A stretch of DNA of 64,000 nucleotides from Brachybacterium saurashtrense. Lineage in GTDB: Bacteria; Actinomycetota; Actinomycetes; Actinomycetales; Dermabacteraceae. Below, piece by piece: positions 36,830 to 46,221 of this stretch; within the stretch, counting starts at the first letter, position 1; each line of letters starts with the position of its first letter. The notes under the pieces were generated by a model. That model was not told where the DNA came from. It saw nothing but the letters and a program-made list of their open reading frames with translations, and made no database searches. Location of the stretch: contig NZ_CP031356.1 in the NCBI RefSeq assembly GCF_003355475.1, positions 186,001 to 250,000 of the forward strand, written 5' to 3'. Both the position numbers and the translations under genes were made by a program.

Positions 36830-37993
36830 ATGCAGGGGCATGACACCGCACACCACGACGCCGTCGCGGCGACCGCGCTGGGGAGCGACAGCACGCGCTC
36901 CGTCTACCGCGATCTGCTGCGGTTCGGTCCCCGCTCCCGCAGCGAGCTCTCCCAGCGCCTCGCGCTCTCCGCCCCCACCGTCACCCGCGTGACGAGGGAC
37001 CTGCTCGAGCGGGACCTGCTGCACGCCCTGGCCGCCGTGCCCCTCGCGAAGGGACGCCCCCAGGAGCCGCTGGACATCGAGGAGAACCGCGGCCCGCGCT
37101 TCGTGGGCGTGAAGGTCACGGCCGACGAGATCCACGCGGTGGTCACCACGGTGCGCGCCGTGGTGCTCGAGGAGCTCGTGCTCACGCTCGAGGACCCCTC
37201 CCCGGCCCGCGTGACCGCCACGATGCTGCTCGCCGTGGAGGCGCTGGTGGACGCGCACCCGCACGTGGTGGGGGTGGGGGTGGGCCTGGGCGGCCTGGTG
37301 GCCGGGCGCCGCACCGTGCTCGCCTCGCACCTGCTGGGCTGGGACGAGCCGGTGGAGCTCGCCGCCGCGCTCGAGGAGCGGATCGCGCTGCCCGTGGTGG
37401 TGGAGAACGATCTGATCGCGATGGTCGAGGGCCTGCACTGGTTCGGGATGGGGCGCGGCTACCGCTCCTTCGCCGTGCTCACCGTGGGTGCCGGCGCCGG
37501 CATCGCCACCGTGATCGACGGGCACGTGGTGCGCGGCCACCACCACATGGCCGGGCTCACGGGGCGCCTGCCCGTGGGCGTGGACGCCCGGGGGGAGCCG
37601 CTCGCGCTCCGCGACGTGGCCAGCACCTCCGCCGTGCTCGCCCGCGCCCGCGCCCTCGGCGTGCTGGGGGAGGCCGACGGGCTGGCCGCCCTCCGCGCCC
37701 GCCTCGCCGCCGGCGATCCCGGCGCCCTCGAGGTGGTGCAGGGGATGGCGCGGGCGCTCGCCGTCGCCGCCTCCGCCGTGCTCGCCGTCACGGACCCGGA
37801 GGCGATCGTGCTGGGCGGCGAGACCGTGGACCTGCTGCACGCCGCCGACCCGGTCTTCGCCGACGCCCTGCACCGGGGCGCTGCGGGGCGTCAGCAGGAC
37901 GTGGTGGTGCGCACCCTCACCGGTGACTTCGACGACTGGGCCCGTGGGGTCGCCGTGATCGCGGTGCAGGCGTACGCCGGGGCCATGCCCTGA
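36830..37993 (+). CDS. ROK-family transcriptional regulator
   Basis: Regulator of 387 aa. An N-terminal winged HTH (about 25-75: VYRDLLRFGPRSRSELSQRLALSAPTVTRVTRDLLERDLL) is joined to a ROK sugar-kinase-like domain (VGVGVGLGGLVAGRRTVL, VVVENDLIAMVEGLHWFGMG, FAVLTVGAGAGIATVIDGHVVRGHHHMAGLTG). The CxCGxxGC zinc cluster of kinases and NagC is absent, leaving only histidines. ATG 36830 is 6 nt after TAGGCT, a leaderless start. It faces the alpha-galactoside operon and probably binds the palindrome upstream of that operon, with a sugar as effector. Confidence 0.9.
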   Translation: MQGHDTAHHDAVAATALGSDSTRSVYRDLLRFGPRSRSELSQRLALSAPTVTRVTRDLLERDLLHALAAVPLAKGRPQEPLDIEENRGPRFVGVKVTADEIHAVVTTVRAVVLEELVLTLEDPSPARVTATMLLAVEALVDAHPHVVGVGVGLGGLVAGRRTVLASHLLGWDEPVELAAALEERIALPVVVENDLIAMVEGLHWFGMGRGYRSFAVLTVGAGAGIATVIDGHVVRGHHHMAGLTGRLPVGVDARGEPLALRDVASTSAVLARARALGVLGEADGLAALRARLAAGDPGALEVVQGMARALAVAASAVLAVTDPEAIVLGGETVDLLHAADPVFADALHRGAAGRQQDVVVRTLTGDFDDWARGVAVIAVQAYAGAMP

Positions 37994-38024
37994 GGCACGT
38001 CCCCGGCGCACGTCTCACGGTCCC

Positions 38025-39443
38025 TCACTCGAACAGGGCGTTGACCCGGTCGTTGTAGGAGGCGAAGTCCGCGCCGTCGATCTGGCGCATCCAGCACTGG
38101 TCGAAGGCCGCCTGCATGATCGAGGCGATCGACGCGGAGTTCTCCACCAGCGGGTACAGGCCCGTCTCCCCACGGGCCACCCGGTCCGTGAACGGGGTGA
38201 CGTCCAGGCCGCGCGCCGAGTACGCCTCGATCGCCGCCTCGGTGCCCACGTCGGTGGCGGGGAAGAACGGGGCCCGTTCGCCGATCACCTGCTGGGCCTC
38301 GTCGGAGGCGAGGAACGCGATCAGTCGCGCCGCCTCCTCCTTGTGCGTCGACTGCGCGGAGATCGAGTCGCCGAGCCCGTTGAACATCGACACCGGCGTG
38401 CCCGCCGGTCCGGTGGGCAGCGGGGCGATGCCCAGCTCCATGCCCTCCATGTTCGCGAAGGTGCTGATCATCCAGGAGCCCACCGTCACCAGCGCCGCGG
38501 AGCCGGACTGCAGCTGGCTCTGGGTGGGGGAGGAGTCGCCGAAGGTGCCGAAGGGCGGGAAGAACCCCTTGTCGACCAGCCCGAAGTACCAGTCCATGGT
38601 GGCGGCGAAGCGCTCGTCGTCGTAGTTGAAGCGAGTGCCCCAGGTCGGCTCGTCCGTGAACGTCCAGCCGGTCGAGAGCGCGAACGGGGACCAGCTGGTC
38701 TGCCCGGTGTAGTCCGTCCCGGCGTCCGCGCCCAGCCCGTAGCGGGCGATCGAGGTGGGGTCGAAGCCCTCCTCGTCGCCGCGCACCCCGTTCGTGTCGA
38801 CGGTCAGCCGCGCCAGCATCCGCTCGAAGCTGCCGCCGTCCTCCGGGTTCCAGTCGAGGTTCTCGAGGTCCTCGGGGGCCAGGCCTTCCTCGGCCAGCAT
38901 GTTCTGGTCGTACAGCACCGCGATGGTGTCGTAGTCCTTGGGGATGCCGTACCGGGTGCCGGACTGGTCGCTCCACAGCTCCTGCAGGCCGTCCTGGAAC
39001 TGCTCCGCGGCGACGTCCTCGAGGGCGGCCAGCCCGTCCAGCGGGGCGATCACCCCGAGGTTCACGAACTCCGGGAAGCGGGCCAGGTGGTCGGTGAACG
39101 CGTCCGGGCCGGCCTCGGCGACGAAGCTCGCCGTGAGCTTGGTCCAGTAGTCGTCCCAGCCCATCTGCGTGATCCGCACCACGATGTCCGGGTTCTGCTC
39201 CATGAACAGATCGATCGCGGCGGAGTAGGCGGGCAGCTGGTTCGCGTCCCACAGCCAGTAGTCGATCTGGGTCGCGCCCGACGGGGCGGAGCTGTCGGCG
39301 CCGCACGCGGCGAGCGCCCCCGCTCCGGCCGCCCCGGCGGCCAGCGCCGCCGAGCCCTGGAGCAGGCGCCGACGGGACAGGCCGGGTCGGGTGGGCAGGG
39401 GACGACGCGACAGCGCGCTGTCAGGGTGGTTCTGAGAAGTCAT
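38025..39443 (-). CDS. sugar ABC transporter substrate-binding lipoprotein
   Basis: Extracytoplasmic receptor of 472 aa, SBP family 1 (MalE-like). A Tat-like signal SRRRLLQG precedes the lipobox L44-A-A-C47. The mature sequence has QIDYWLWDANQLPAYSAAIDLFMEQNPDIVVRITQMGWDDYWTKLTASFVAE, then YGIPKDYDTIAVLYDQNMLAEEGL and AARLIAFLASDEAQQVIGER. It is last in the alpha-galactosidase operon, so its ligand is probably an alpha-galactoside (melibiose/raffinose type). ATG 39443 has GAGGTG 7 nt upstream. Confidence 0.88.
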   Translation of the reverse strand: MTSQNHPDSALSRRPLPTRPGLSRRRLLQGSAALAAGAAGAGALAACGADSSAPSGATQIDYWLWDANQLPAYSAAIDLFMEQNPDIVVRITQMGWDDYWTKLTASFVAEAGPDAFTDHLARFPEFVNLGVIAPLDGLAALEDVAAEQFQDGLQELWSDQSGTRYGIPKDYDTIAVLYDQNMLAEEGLAPEDLENLDWNPEDGGSFERMLARLTVDTNGVRGDEEGFDPTSIARYGLGADAGTDYTGQTSWSPFALSTGWTFTDEPTWGTRFNYDDERFAATMDWYFGLVDKGFFPPFGTFGDSSPTQSQLQSGSAALVTVGSWMISTFANMEGMELGIAPLPTGPAGTPVSMFNGLGDSISAQSTHKEEAARLIAFLASDEAQQVIGERAPFFPATDVGTEAAIEAYSARGLDVTPFTDRVARGETGLYPLVENSASIASIMQAAFDQCWMRQIDGADFASYNDRVNALFE

Positions 39444-39453
39444 CGGGGGCACC

Positions 39454-40401
39454 TCACTTGATCCCGCTGAAGCCGATGGAGTTGACGATCTTCTTCGCGA
39501 ACAGGGCGAAGAGGAGCAGCATGGGCGCCGCGGCGACGAGCGTCGCCGCCATCAGGCCGGACCAGTCCGGCCCGGTGCCGGGCGCCTGCGCCCGGAACAC
39601 GCCCAGCGCCACGGTGAGCACCCGGGACTGGTCGGTGTAGGAGACCATCAGCGACCAGAAGTACTCGTTCCAGGCGGTCATGTAGGTGAGCAGGGCCAGT
39701 GTGGCCAGCGGTGCGCTGGCCATCGGCAGGATGAGGGTGAAGAACACCCGGGCCTTGCTCGCCCCGTCGATGAGCGCCGCCTCCTCCACCTCGCGGGAGA
39801 TGTTGTTGAAGAACTGCCGCAGGAAGAAGATCGCGAAGCTCGAGATGAACAGCGTGGGCAGCATGATCCCCAGCAGCGTGTCCACCAGGCCCAGGTTCTT
39901 GATCAGGATGAAGTTGGGCAGCAACGTGAAGATCTGCGGGATCATCAGCGAGCCCAGGAAGATCAGGAACACCGTGTCCCGGCCCCGCCAGCGCAGCCGG
40001 GAGAAGGCATAGGCGGCCATCGCGCAGGAGAAGGTCTGGATGATCGTGACCGTGGTCGCGACGATCACCGAGTTCAGCAGGTAGCGCCAGAAGTTGATCG
40101 ACGCCCCGGAGCCTCCCTGGGAGATGGCGGTCTCGACGTCCTGCAGCCCGAAGACGCGCTCGAAGCCGCCGGTGTTCAGCCCCACCGGCAGCAGGCTCGC
40201 CGGATCGGTGGCCAGGGCGTTGTTGCTGGACAGTGCCGTGCGCAGCATCCAGTAGAAGGGGAACAGGGTGATCAGCAGGAAGATCACCATCACGGCCCAG
40301 GCCGCGATCTTCCCCCAGGGGACGCTGCGGCGGGGACGGAGGGCGGTGCGGCCCTCCGCCGTGGTGCGGGGCCGGTCGATGTGCGGTGCGGTCGTGGTCA
40401 T
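39454..40401 (-). CDS. sugar ABC transporter permease (MalG type)
   Basis: Six-helix membrane subunit of 315 aa. The EAA loop is EVEEAALIDGASKARVFFTLILPMASAPLATLALL, and the N-terminus has VMVIFLLITLFPFYWMLRTALSSNNAL. It pairs with the upstream MalF-type permease, 12 nt away, to form the channel for the alpha-galactoside receptor. The ATPase is not encoded here; such actinobacterial systems commonly use a shared MsiK-like ATPase from elsewhere. Confidence 0.9.
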   Translation of the reverse strand: MTTTAPHIDRPRTTAEGRTALRPRRSVPWGKIAAWAVMVIFLLITLFPFYWMLRTALSSNNALATDPASLLPVGLNTGGFERVFGLQDVETAISQGGSGASINFWRYLLNSVIVATTVTIIQTFSCAMAAYAFSRLRWRGRDTVFLIFLGSLMIPQIFTLLPNFILIKNLGLVDTLLGIMLPTLFISSFAIFFLRQFFNNISREVEEAALIDGASKARVFFTLILPMASAPLATLALLTYMTAWNEYFWSLMVSYTDQSRVLTVALGVFRAQAPGTGPDWSGLMAATLVAAAPMLLLFALFAKKIVNSIGFSGIK

Positions 40402-40413
40402 CGCTGTCTCCTC

Positions 40414-41328
40414 TCAGTCCAGGTCCGACTGGCCGGCGCGGCTCATCCAGTACTGCGCGAAGGTGATCACCATGAGGATCACCAGCAGCGCGACCGAGAG
40501 CGCCGAGGCGTAGCCGAACTCGTACTGCGCGAAGGCGTTCTCGTAGATGTACATCTGGAGCACCTTGGAGGCGTCGGCGGGACCGCCCTGGGTGGTCACC
40601 GAGACGGTGTCGAACACCTGGAACGAGCCGATGATCGTCATGATCAGCACCAGCGCGAGGATCGGGCGCAGCAGGGGCAGCGTGATGCGACGGAACATCG
40701 TGATCTCGCCGGCACCCTCCGTGCGTGCCGCCTCGTAGAGGAACGCGGGGATCGACTGCAGCCCGGCGAACAGCAGCAGCGCCGTGTAGCCCATGTGCCT
40801 CCACACGTTGACCAGTGCGACCGTGGGGATCACCCAGGTCTCGGAGGCCCAGAACGCGATCGGGTCGAAGCCGATCCACTGCAGGAAGATGTTGAACACG
40901 CCCATCTGGGTGTCCAGGATCCACAGGAACACGATCGCGGCGACCACGTTGGAGACCAGGTACGGGGCCAGCACCAGCGAGCGCAGCACCGTGGACTGGG
41001 TGAGCCGCTGCATGAGCACGGCGATCACCAGCGCCACGACCGTCTGCACGCCGATGTTGATGGCCACGTACAGCACCGTCACCCGCAGCGAGGTCCAGAA
41101 GATCGGGTCCGCGAGCAGCCGGGAGTAGTTCTCCAGGCCCACCCACTGCGGCGGGGTGAGGGTGGTGTATTCCGTGAAGGAGTAGTAGATGCCGGTCAGC
41201 AGCGGCCAGACGAGGAACACCAGCAGGCCGACGGAAGCGGGCGCGATGAACAGCAGCGCGAGCTTCGTGTCGTCCTTCCGGCGGCGCCTCGTCGGGACCG
41301 ACCGCGTCGACGTCGTCGCGGTGGACAT
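40414..41328 (-). CDS. sugar ABC transporter permease (MalF type)
   Basis: Membrane subunit of 304 aa. It has LALLFIAPASVGLLVFLVWPLLTGIYYSFTEYTTLTPPQWVGLENY and the EAA loop LYEAARTEGAGEITMFRRITLPLLRPILALVLI. ATG 41328 is preceded by GAAGG. It is second in the operon, 74 nt after the alpha-galactosidase stop. Confidence 0.9.
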   Translation of the reverse strand: MSTATTSTRSVPTRRRRKDDTKLALLFIAPASVGLLVFLVWPLLTGIYYSFTEYTTLTPPQWVGLENYSRLLADPIFWTSLRVTVLYVAINIGVQTVVALVIAVLMQRLTQSTVLRSLVLAPYLVSNVVAAIVFLWILDTQMGVFNIFLQWIGFDPIAFWASETWVIPTVALVNVWRHMGYTALLLFAGLQSIPAFLYEAARTEGAGEITMFRRITLPLLRPILALVLIMTIIGSFQVFDTVSVTTQGGPADASKVLQMYIYENAFAQYEFGYASALSVALLVILMVITFAQYWMSRAGQSDLD

Positions 41329-41402
41329 GGGGGCCTTCTTTCGGTGGGGTGGGGGTGGGTGGTCGGATCGGGGAGCGGACGCGGGGCCGGCGGCCCCGCG
41401 GC

Positions 41403-43628
41403 TCACTCGCGGGTCAGGGAGAGCAGCAGGCCCTGCTCCGGGTCGAGGAGCGGGGCGGAGAGTCCTGCCCGCCCCAGCACGGTGCCGGGCAGGGAGACAC
41501 CGTCCTCCGCGAGCGCGGTGCGCATCCACGGGGGAAGGGTGAGGCGTGCATGCTGGTCGGCGGGGAGCAGCGCGCGCACGCGGTAGGTCGCCGCGGGATC
41601 CAGGCCGGGCAGTCGCAGGCGGGGCTCCTGGGCGGTGTCGGCGCGGCCCACGGCGGTGACCTGGAACAGGGCCTCCTCGCGCTCGGGTGCGACCACCCCC
41701 TGCACCCACACCCGGCTCTCGCCGCGGTCGGCACGCACCAGCTCGCCGCGGAACAGCAGGTCGCGGTGCTGCGTGTACAGGGCGATCCACGCCGTCAGCT
41801 CCTCGAGCTCCGCGGCGCTCGCCTCGGAGAGGTCCCACTCGATGCCGAGGTGGCCGAACAGCGCCGAATGGGCGCGGAAGCCGAGGGTGTGCAGCCGCCC
41901 GGTGGTGTGGGAGCGACCCGAGGCGATGTGGCTGCCCATCAGCTCCAGCGGGATCAGCTGCGAGGTCCAGCGGTGCATCTGCTGGCGCTCCAGCGGGTCG
42001 ATGCAGTCCGAGACCCACACCCGATCGGTGTGCTCGAGCACCTCGAGGTCCACGCGCGCCCCGCCGGAGGAGCAGGACTCGATCTCCAGGCCGGGATGGG
42101 CGGCCTTCAGCTCGTCCATCAGGCGATAGGCGGCGAGGGTCTGCTCGTGGACCGCCGCGCGGCCGGTGGCGCGGGTGGCGGCCTCGAGCAGGTCGCGGTT
42201 GTGGTCCCACTTGAGGTACCCGATGTCGTACCGGTCCAGCACGGCGAGCATCTGGTCGCGCACGTGCTGGTAGGCGGCGGGAATCGACAGGTTCAGCACC
42301 TGCTGGTGGCGGGACTCGAGCGGGAGAGCGTCCAGGGTGGGCCCGAGGATCCACTCCGGGTGCGCCCGGGCGAGGTCGGAGTCCTCGTTGACCATCTCCG
42401 GCTCGAACCAGAGGCCGAACTCCATGCCGAGCCCGGTGACGTGGTCCACCAGGGGCCCGAGCCCCTCGGGCCAGACCTCCGCGGAGACCTCCCAGTCGCC
42501 GAGGCCGGAGAAGTCGTCGCGGCGGGAGCCGAACCAGCCGTCGTCGAGCACGTACCGCTCCACGCCGAGCGCGGCGGCGCGGTCGGCGAGGTCCGTGAGC
42601 CGGGCGAGGTCGTGGTCGAAGTACACCGCCTCCCACACGTTCAGCGTGACCGGACGGGCGGTGTCCACGTGGTGCGGGCGGGCCCGCAGGTGGCGGTGGA
42701 AGCGGCGGGCGACGGCGTCGAGCCCCTCGCCGTAGGAGGCGTACAGCCACGGCCCGGTGTACTGCGCGCCGGGGTCGAGGCGCATCTCGCCCGGCAGCAG
42801 CAGCTCGCCGCCGCCCAGCACCCGCCTGCCGGTGCTGGTCTGCTCGGCGAGGTGGCGGTGGTTCCCGGAGAAGGCGGTGTGCACGCCCCACACCTCGCCG
42901 GCGCGGAAGCCGAAGCCGGCGCGGCCGGCGTGGAGCACGTGCGCGGCATCGGCGCCGGTGCGGCCGCGGCGGTTCTCCCGCAGATGGGTGCCGACGGTGA
43001 AGTCGCGGCGCTGCGGCGTGCGCTCCTTCGTCCACCGGCCGGCGAAGTCGAGCAGCTCCTCGGCCTCGTCGGGGACGGGCAGGGCGAGGGTGAGCTCGTC
43101 CAGGGCGTAGGGGCTCCCGCCGGTGTTGGTGAGCGTGGCCCGCAGTCGCAGCAGGCCGGTGGGCAGGAGCTCGAGCGTGAGGGCGACGGCCAGGCCCTGG
43201 GCGGGGTCGGCGAGGTCCAGGCGCACCGCGGCGGCCCCGGTCTCCGCATGCGACGCGGTCAGCGGCGCGCCGTCGAGCACGATGCCCTCGGTGACCAGGC
43301 GGGAGGTCCACCCGGAGCCGTCGGGCCGCGCCCCGCTGAGGCCGGGCCGACCGATCCATCCGTCGGAGACCTGGGGGAGGAGCCCGATCCGCACCGGGAC
43401 GTCCACCGCGTTCTGGGGGACCGCGTCGATCCCGGCCTCGCACAGGGCGTCGATCCCGGCGGGGCCGAGCGGGCCGAGGTCGGCGCCCCAGTGGGCCACC
43501 GCGGGGATCCGTCCGTCGGTGACGTCCAGGACCACGGAGACCCCGGCGGCGCGCAGGTGCAGGCGCTGCGTGGCGCCGGGACGGGGTGCGGTGACGGTGG
43601 TGTCGAGGGGGATCCGACGAGGGGACAA
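41403..43628 (-). CDS. alpha-galactosidase, glycoside hydrolase family 36
   Basis: Intracellular enzyme of 741 aa (no signal peptide) that should release galactose from melibiose, raffinose and related sugars. After the beta-sandwich N-domain, the barrel carries WFGSRRDDFSGLGDWEVSAEVWPEGL, MEFGLWFEPEMVNEDSDL, the nucleophile in LKWDHNRD (about residue 473) and the acid/base aspartate in WVSDCIDPLERQQMHRW (about residue 540), plus SCSSGGARVD. The start is TTG 43628 with GGAGG 7 nt upstream, an unusual but well supported start. It leads an operon with two permeases and a receptor. Confidence 0.93.
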   Translation of the reverse strand: MSPRRIPLDTTVTAPRPGATQRLHLRAAGVSVVLDVTDGRIPAVAHWGADLGPLGPAGIDALCEAGIDAVPQNAVDVPVRIGLLPQVSDGWIGRPGLSGARPDGSGWTSRLVTEGIVLDGAPLTASHAETGAAAVRLDLADPAQGLAVALTLELLPTGLLRLRATLTNTGGSPYALDELTLALPVPDEAEELLDFAGRWTKERTPQRRDFTVGTHLRENRRGRTGADAAHVLHAGRAGFGFRAGEVWGVHTAFSGNHRHLAEQTSTGRRVLGGGELLLPGEMRLDPGAQYTGPWLYASYGEGLDAVARRFHRHLRARPHHVDTARPVTLNVWEAVYFDHDLARLTDLADRAAALGVERYVLDDGWFGSRRDDFSGLGDWEVSAEVWPEGLGPLVDHVTGLGMEFGLWFEPEMVNEDSDLARAHPEWILGPTLDALPLESRHQQVLNLSIPAAYQHVRDQMLAVLDRYDIGYLKWDHNRDLLEAATRATGRAAVHEQTLAAYRLMDELKAAHPGLEIESCSSGGARVDLEVLEHTDRVWVSDCIDPLERQQMHRWTSQLIPLELMGSHIASGRSHTTGRLHTLGFRAHSALFGHLGIEWDLSEASAAELEELTAWIALYTQHRDLLFRGELVRADRGESRVWVQGVVAPEREEALFQVTAVGRADTAQEPRLRLPGLDPAATYRVRALLPADQHARLTLPPWMRTALAEDGVSLPGTVLGRAGLSAPLLDPEQGLLLSLTRE

Positions 43629-43679
43629 CGGTGGCCTCCGATGCTGCGGGACGGGGGTGGAGGGCGGCTCCGCCCTCGC

Positions 43680-43702
43680 TTTACTAAAACTATGAAAGTA
43701 AA
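43680..43702. promoter_or_regulatory. inverted-repeat operator upstream of the alpha-galactosidase operon
   Basis: TTTACT (43680-43685) and AGTAAA (43697-43702) flank an 11-nt A/T-rich spacer, in an otherwise G+C-rich region, 52 nt upstream of the TTG. This resembles ROK/NagC-type sites. The ROK protein at the end of the operon is the natural candidate to bind it. Confidence 0.65.
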
Positions 43703-43789
43703 CCCCGTCTCGTCAAGGGGTGACCGTGCACGGATGTCGCGGCGGCCCCGCTACCCTGTCCCCACCCCCGAGAAGGCCAGGAGTTCCGC

Positions 43790-45001
43790 ATGATCCTCAC
43801 CCAGTCCTCGAAGCTGCGCGACGTGTGCTACGAGATCCGAGGACCGGTGCCGGCCGAGGCTGCACGGATGGAGGCCGAGGGGCACAAGATCCTCAAGCTC
43901 AACATCGGCAACCCGGCACCCTTCGGCTTCGAGGCGCCGGACGAGATCCTCGTGGACATGATCCGGAACCTGCCCACCGCGCAGGGGTACTCGGACTCCA
44001 AGGGCATCCCCTCGGCACGGCGCGCGGTCGCGCAGTACTACCAGACCCGGGGCATGCCCGGCATGGAGCTGGACGACATCTACCTGGGCAACGGCGTCTC
44101 CGAGCTCATCCAGATGACCTGCCAGGCGCTCGTGGACGACGGCGACGAGGTGCTGGTCCCCGCCCCGGACTACCCGCTGTGGACCGCCTCCGTCGCGCTC
44201 GCCGGCGGCCGCGCCGTGCACTACCGCTGCGACGAGGAGCAGCACTGGTGGCCGGACGTCACGGACATCGCCGACAGGGTCACCCCGCGCACCAAGGCGA
44301 TCGTGGTGATCAACCCCAACAACCCCACCGGGTCGGTCTACCCCGAGCACGTGCTCCGCCAGATCGTGGAGGTGGCGCGGAAGCACGACCTGCTGATCCT
44401 GGCCGACGAGATCTACGACAAGATCCTCTACGACGACGCCGTGCACACCCCGATCGCGTCGCTGGCCCCCGATCTGCTCTCGATCACCTTCAACGGGCTC
44501 TCGAAGGCGTACCGCGTGGCCGGGTTCCGGGCGGGATGGATGGCGCTGTACGGGCCGAAGGACCATGCGGCGAGCTTCATCGAGGGCCTCGACGTGCTCT
44601 CGAACATGCGCCTGTGCCCGAACGTGCCGGCCCAGCACGTGGTCGCCACGGCGCTGGGCGGCTACCAGAGCGTGAACGAGCTGCTGCTGCCCGGGGGGCG
44701 GCTGCGCGAGCAGCGCGACGTCGCCTACGAGGGGCTCAGCGCGATCGACGGCGTGGACGTGGTGCGGGCCTCCGGGGCGCTGTACATGTTCCCCCGGCTG
44801 GACCCGGAGATGTACCCGATCGAGGACGACGAGCAGTTCGCCTTCGACCTGCTGCGCTCCAAGAAGATCCTGGTCACCCAGGGCACCGGCTTCAATCTCG
44901 CCACCTCGGACCACTTCCGCCTGGTGACGCTCCCGTCCGTGGACGTGCTCGCCGACGCCGTGGACCGCATCGCCGACCACCTCGCCGCGATCCGCCGCTG
45001 A
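43790..45001 (+). CDS. alaA: pyridoxal-phosphate aminotransferase, AlaA type
   Basis: Class I aminotransferase of 403 aa, closest in pattern to glutamate-pyruvate (alanine) aminotransferase AlaA: the conserved N-terminus MILTQSSKLRDVCYEIRGPV, NIGNPAPFGFEAPDEI, NPNNPTG (175-181), DEIYDK (206-211) and the PLP lysine K239 in NGLSKAYRVAGFRAGW. It links alanine with the glutamate pool. It is a single gene, convergent with the DUF1304 gene. Confidence 0.92.
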   Translation: MILTQSSKLRDVCYEIRGPVPAEAARMEAEGHKILKLNIGNPAPFGFEAPDEILVDMIRNLPTAQGYSDSKGIPSARRAVAQYYQTRGMPGMELDDIYLGNGVSELIQMTCQALVDDGDEVLVPAPDYPLWTASVALAGGRAVHYRCDEEQHWWPDVTDIADRVTPRTKAIVVINPNNPTGSVYPEHVLRQIVEVARKHDLLILADEIYDKILYDDAVHTPIASLAPDLLSITFNGLSKAYRVAGFRAGWMALYGPKDHAASFIEGLDVLSNMRLCPNVPAQHVVATALGGYQSVNELLLPGGRLREQRDVAYEGLSAIDGVDVVRASGALYMFPRLDPEMYPIEDDEQFAFDLLRSKKILVTQGTGFNLATSDHFRLVTLPSVDVLADAVDRIADHLAAIRR

Positions 45002-45098
45002 GCGCGGCGCGGGCCCCGGCGGCCCGGCGCCTCGGCGCGCCCTGCCCCCGAGGCCGGGGTGCGCCCCGTCCCGGGGCGTCGCGACGTGCCCGGGCGAC

Positions 45099-45488
45099 TC
45101 AGAGCGCCAGGCCCACCACCAGGGCGAGGACGGCGAGCAGCGGGAGGGTGCCCTGCCGGATCGCCGCCGAGCGGTGCGCGGGGGAGGACAGCAGCAGCAC
45201 CGTCGCGGCCGCCAGCATGCTGCCGGTGCCGGCCAGTGCCAGCGCCGCCCCCACGGCCGTCGTGCCCGCGAGCAGCAGCACGGCGCCCAGCGCCGCGAGC
45301 ACGGCCAGGAAGAGGTTGTAGAACCCCTGGTTGAAGGCCAGGGCGCGGGTGGCCGCGACCTCCTGGGCGCTCTGCCGGCCGAACACGGCCTGCGCGCGCG
45401 GGGTGCCCCACAGCAGCGACTCCAGCGCGAAGATCAGCACGTGCAGGGCGGCCGCGGCCAGGGCGAGGGCGGAGCCGAGGATGATCAC
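45099..45488 (-). CDS. DUF1304 membrane protein
   Basis: Four-helix membrane protein of 129 aa. It has VLIFALESLLWGTPRAQAVFGRQSAQEVAATRALAFNQGFYNLFLAVLAALGAVLLLAG, the canonical DUF1304 core (E-S-x-x-W, NQGxYN). No function is established. The GTG start at 45488 has GGAGG 5 nt upstream. It is divergent from a TetR-Ohr operon with overlapping -10 boxes, so it may belong to the same regulon. Confidence 0.88.
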   Translation of the reverse strand: MIILGSALALAAAALHVLIFALESLLWGTPRAQAVFGRQSAQEVAATRALAFNQGFYNLFLAVLAALGAVLLLAGTTAVGAALALAGTGSMLAAATVLLLSSPAHRSAAIRQGTLPLLAVLALVVGLAL

Positions 45489-45530
45489 GGGGACCTCCGG
45501 TCGGTGGGCTGGTTGTGAAGTGACCGTTCC

Positions 45531-45538
45531 AGTATAGT
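45531..45538. promoter_or_regulatory. overlapping divergent -10 boxes (DUF1304 / TetR-ohr)
   Basis: AGTATAGT reads as TATACT on the minus strand (45536-45531) and TATAGT on the plus strand (45533-45538), so the two promoters cannot be open at once. A TetR operator is expected nearby, but I see no convincing palindrome. Confidence 0.45.
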
Positions 45539-45630
45539 GGTGGGCGGGTCGCCGCGCCATCCTCCCGCCCCGCCGGGGTCCGGGGGCGGCGCAGACGGCA
45601 CCGACAGCGACGAGCCCACCGGGAGGGACC

Positions 45631-46221
45631 ATGGGGCGACCGGCCGCCTTCGATCGCGCCGAGGCGGTGCGCGCGGCGCGCGACGTGTTCTGGAGCGAGG
45701 GGTACGAGACGGCCTCCATGGCTGCGCTCCAGCAGGCCACCGGCCTCAGCGCCAGCAGCGTGTACCACTCCTTCGGCTCCAAGCGGGGCCTGTTCGACGC
45801 CGCCGTCGAGGACTACCTCGACCAGGTGGTGCGTCCCGGCCTCGCCCCGCTGACGGGGCCCGAGGTCGCCCCCGAGGCGCTCCTCGCCTATTTCCGTGCG
45901 GCCCGCGAGCGCTTCGCGGACCCGTCCGGCCGCACCGTCGTCGACGGCTGCCTGCTGGTGAACACCGCCTGTGTCGGGGTCGCCAGGGACAGCGGGGTCG
46001 CCGAGGTGGTGCGTGCCTACCGCGCCGAGCTGCACGCCGCGTTCACCCGCGGCGCGCGTGCCCGGAGCCCCCGGCAGGCGCCCGCGGAGCGCGAGCGCCT
46101 GGTGGAGACCTGCGTCTCGCTGCTGATCAGCGCGCTGGTCATGACCCGGGTGGACACCGGGGCGGCGCTCGCCGCCCTCGACACCGCCCTCTCCTACCTG
46201 CAGAACGAGGACACCCCATGA
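45631..46221 (+). CDS. TetR-family repressor
   Basis: Regulator of 196 aa. The HTH is residues 8-55 (FDRAEAVRAARDVFWSEGYETASMAALQQATGLSASSVYHSFGSKRGLFDAAVEDYL), followed by a helical ligand domain with the TVVDGCLLVNTACVGVARDSGVAEVV segment typical of the TetR_C_7/AcrR group. Two cysteines (in DGCLLVNTACVG and ETCVS) could sense thiol oxidation. Its stop overlaps the ohr start by 4 nt, so it very probably controls ohr. Confidence 0.9.
   Translation: MGRPAAFDRAEAVRAARDVFWSEGYETASMAALQQATGLSASSVYHSFGSKRGLFDAAVEDYLDQVVRPGLAPLTGPEVAPEALLAYFRAARERFADPSGRTVVDGCLLVNTACVGVARDSGVAEVVRAYRAELHAAFTRGARARSPRQAPAERERLVETCVSLLISALVMTRVDTGAALAALDTALSYLQNEDTP

Noticed and set aside
41329..43443. Long upstream extension of the MalF-type permease frame
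   Set aside because: It lies in another frame of the GH36 gene and has no permease-like residues; the permease starts at ATG 41328.
45002..45098. Additional small gene between alaA and DUF1304
   Set aside because: Only G+C-rich inverted repeats are present, best read as convergent terminator sequence; no frame has coding character.
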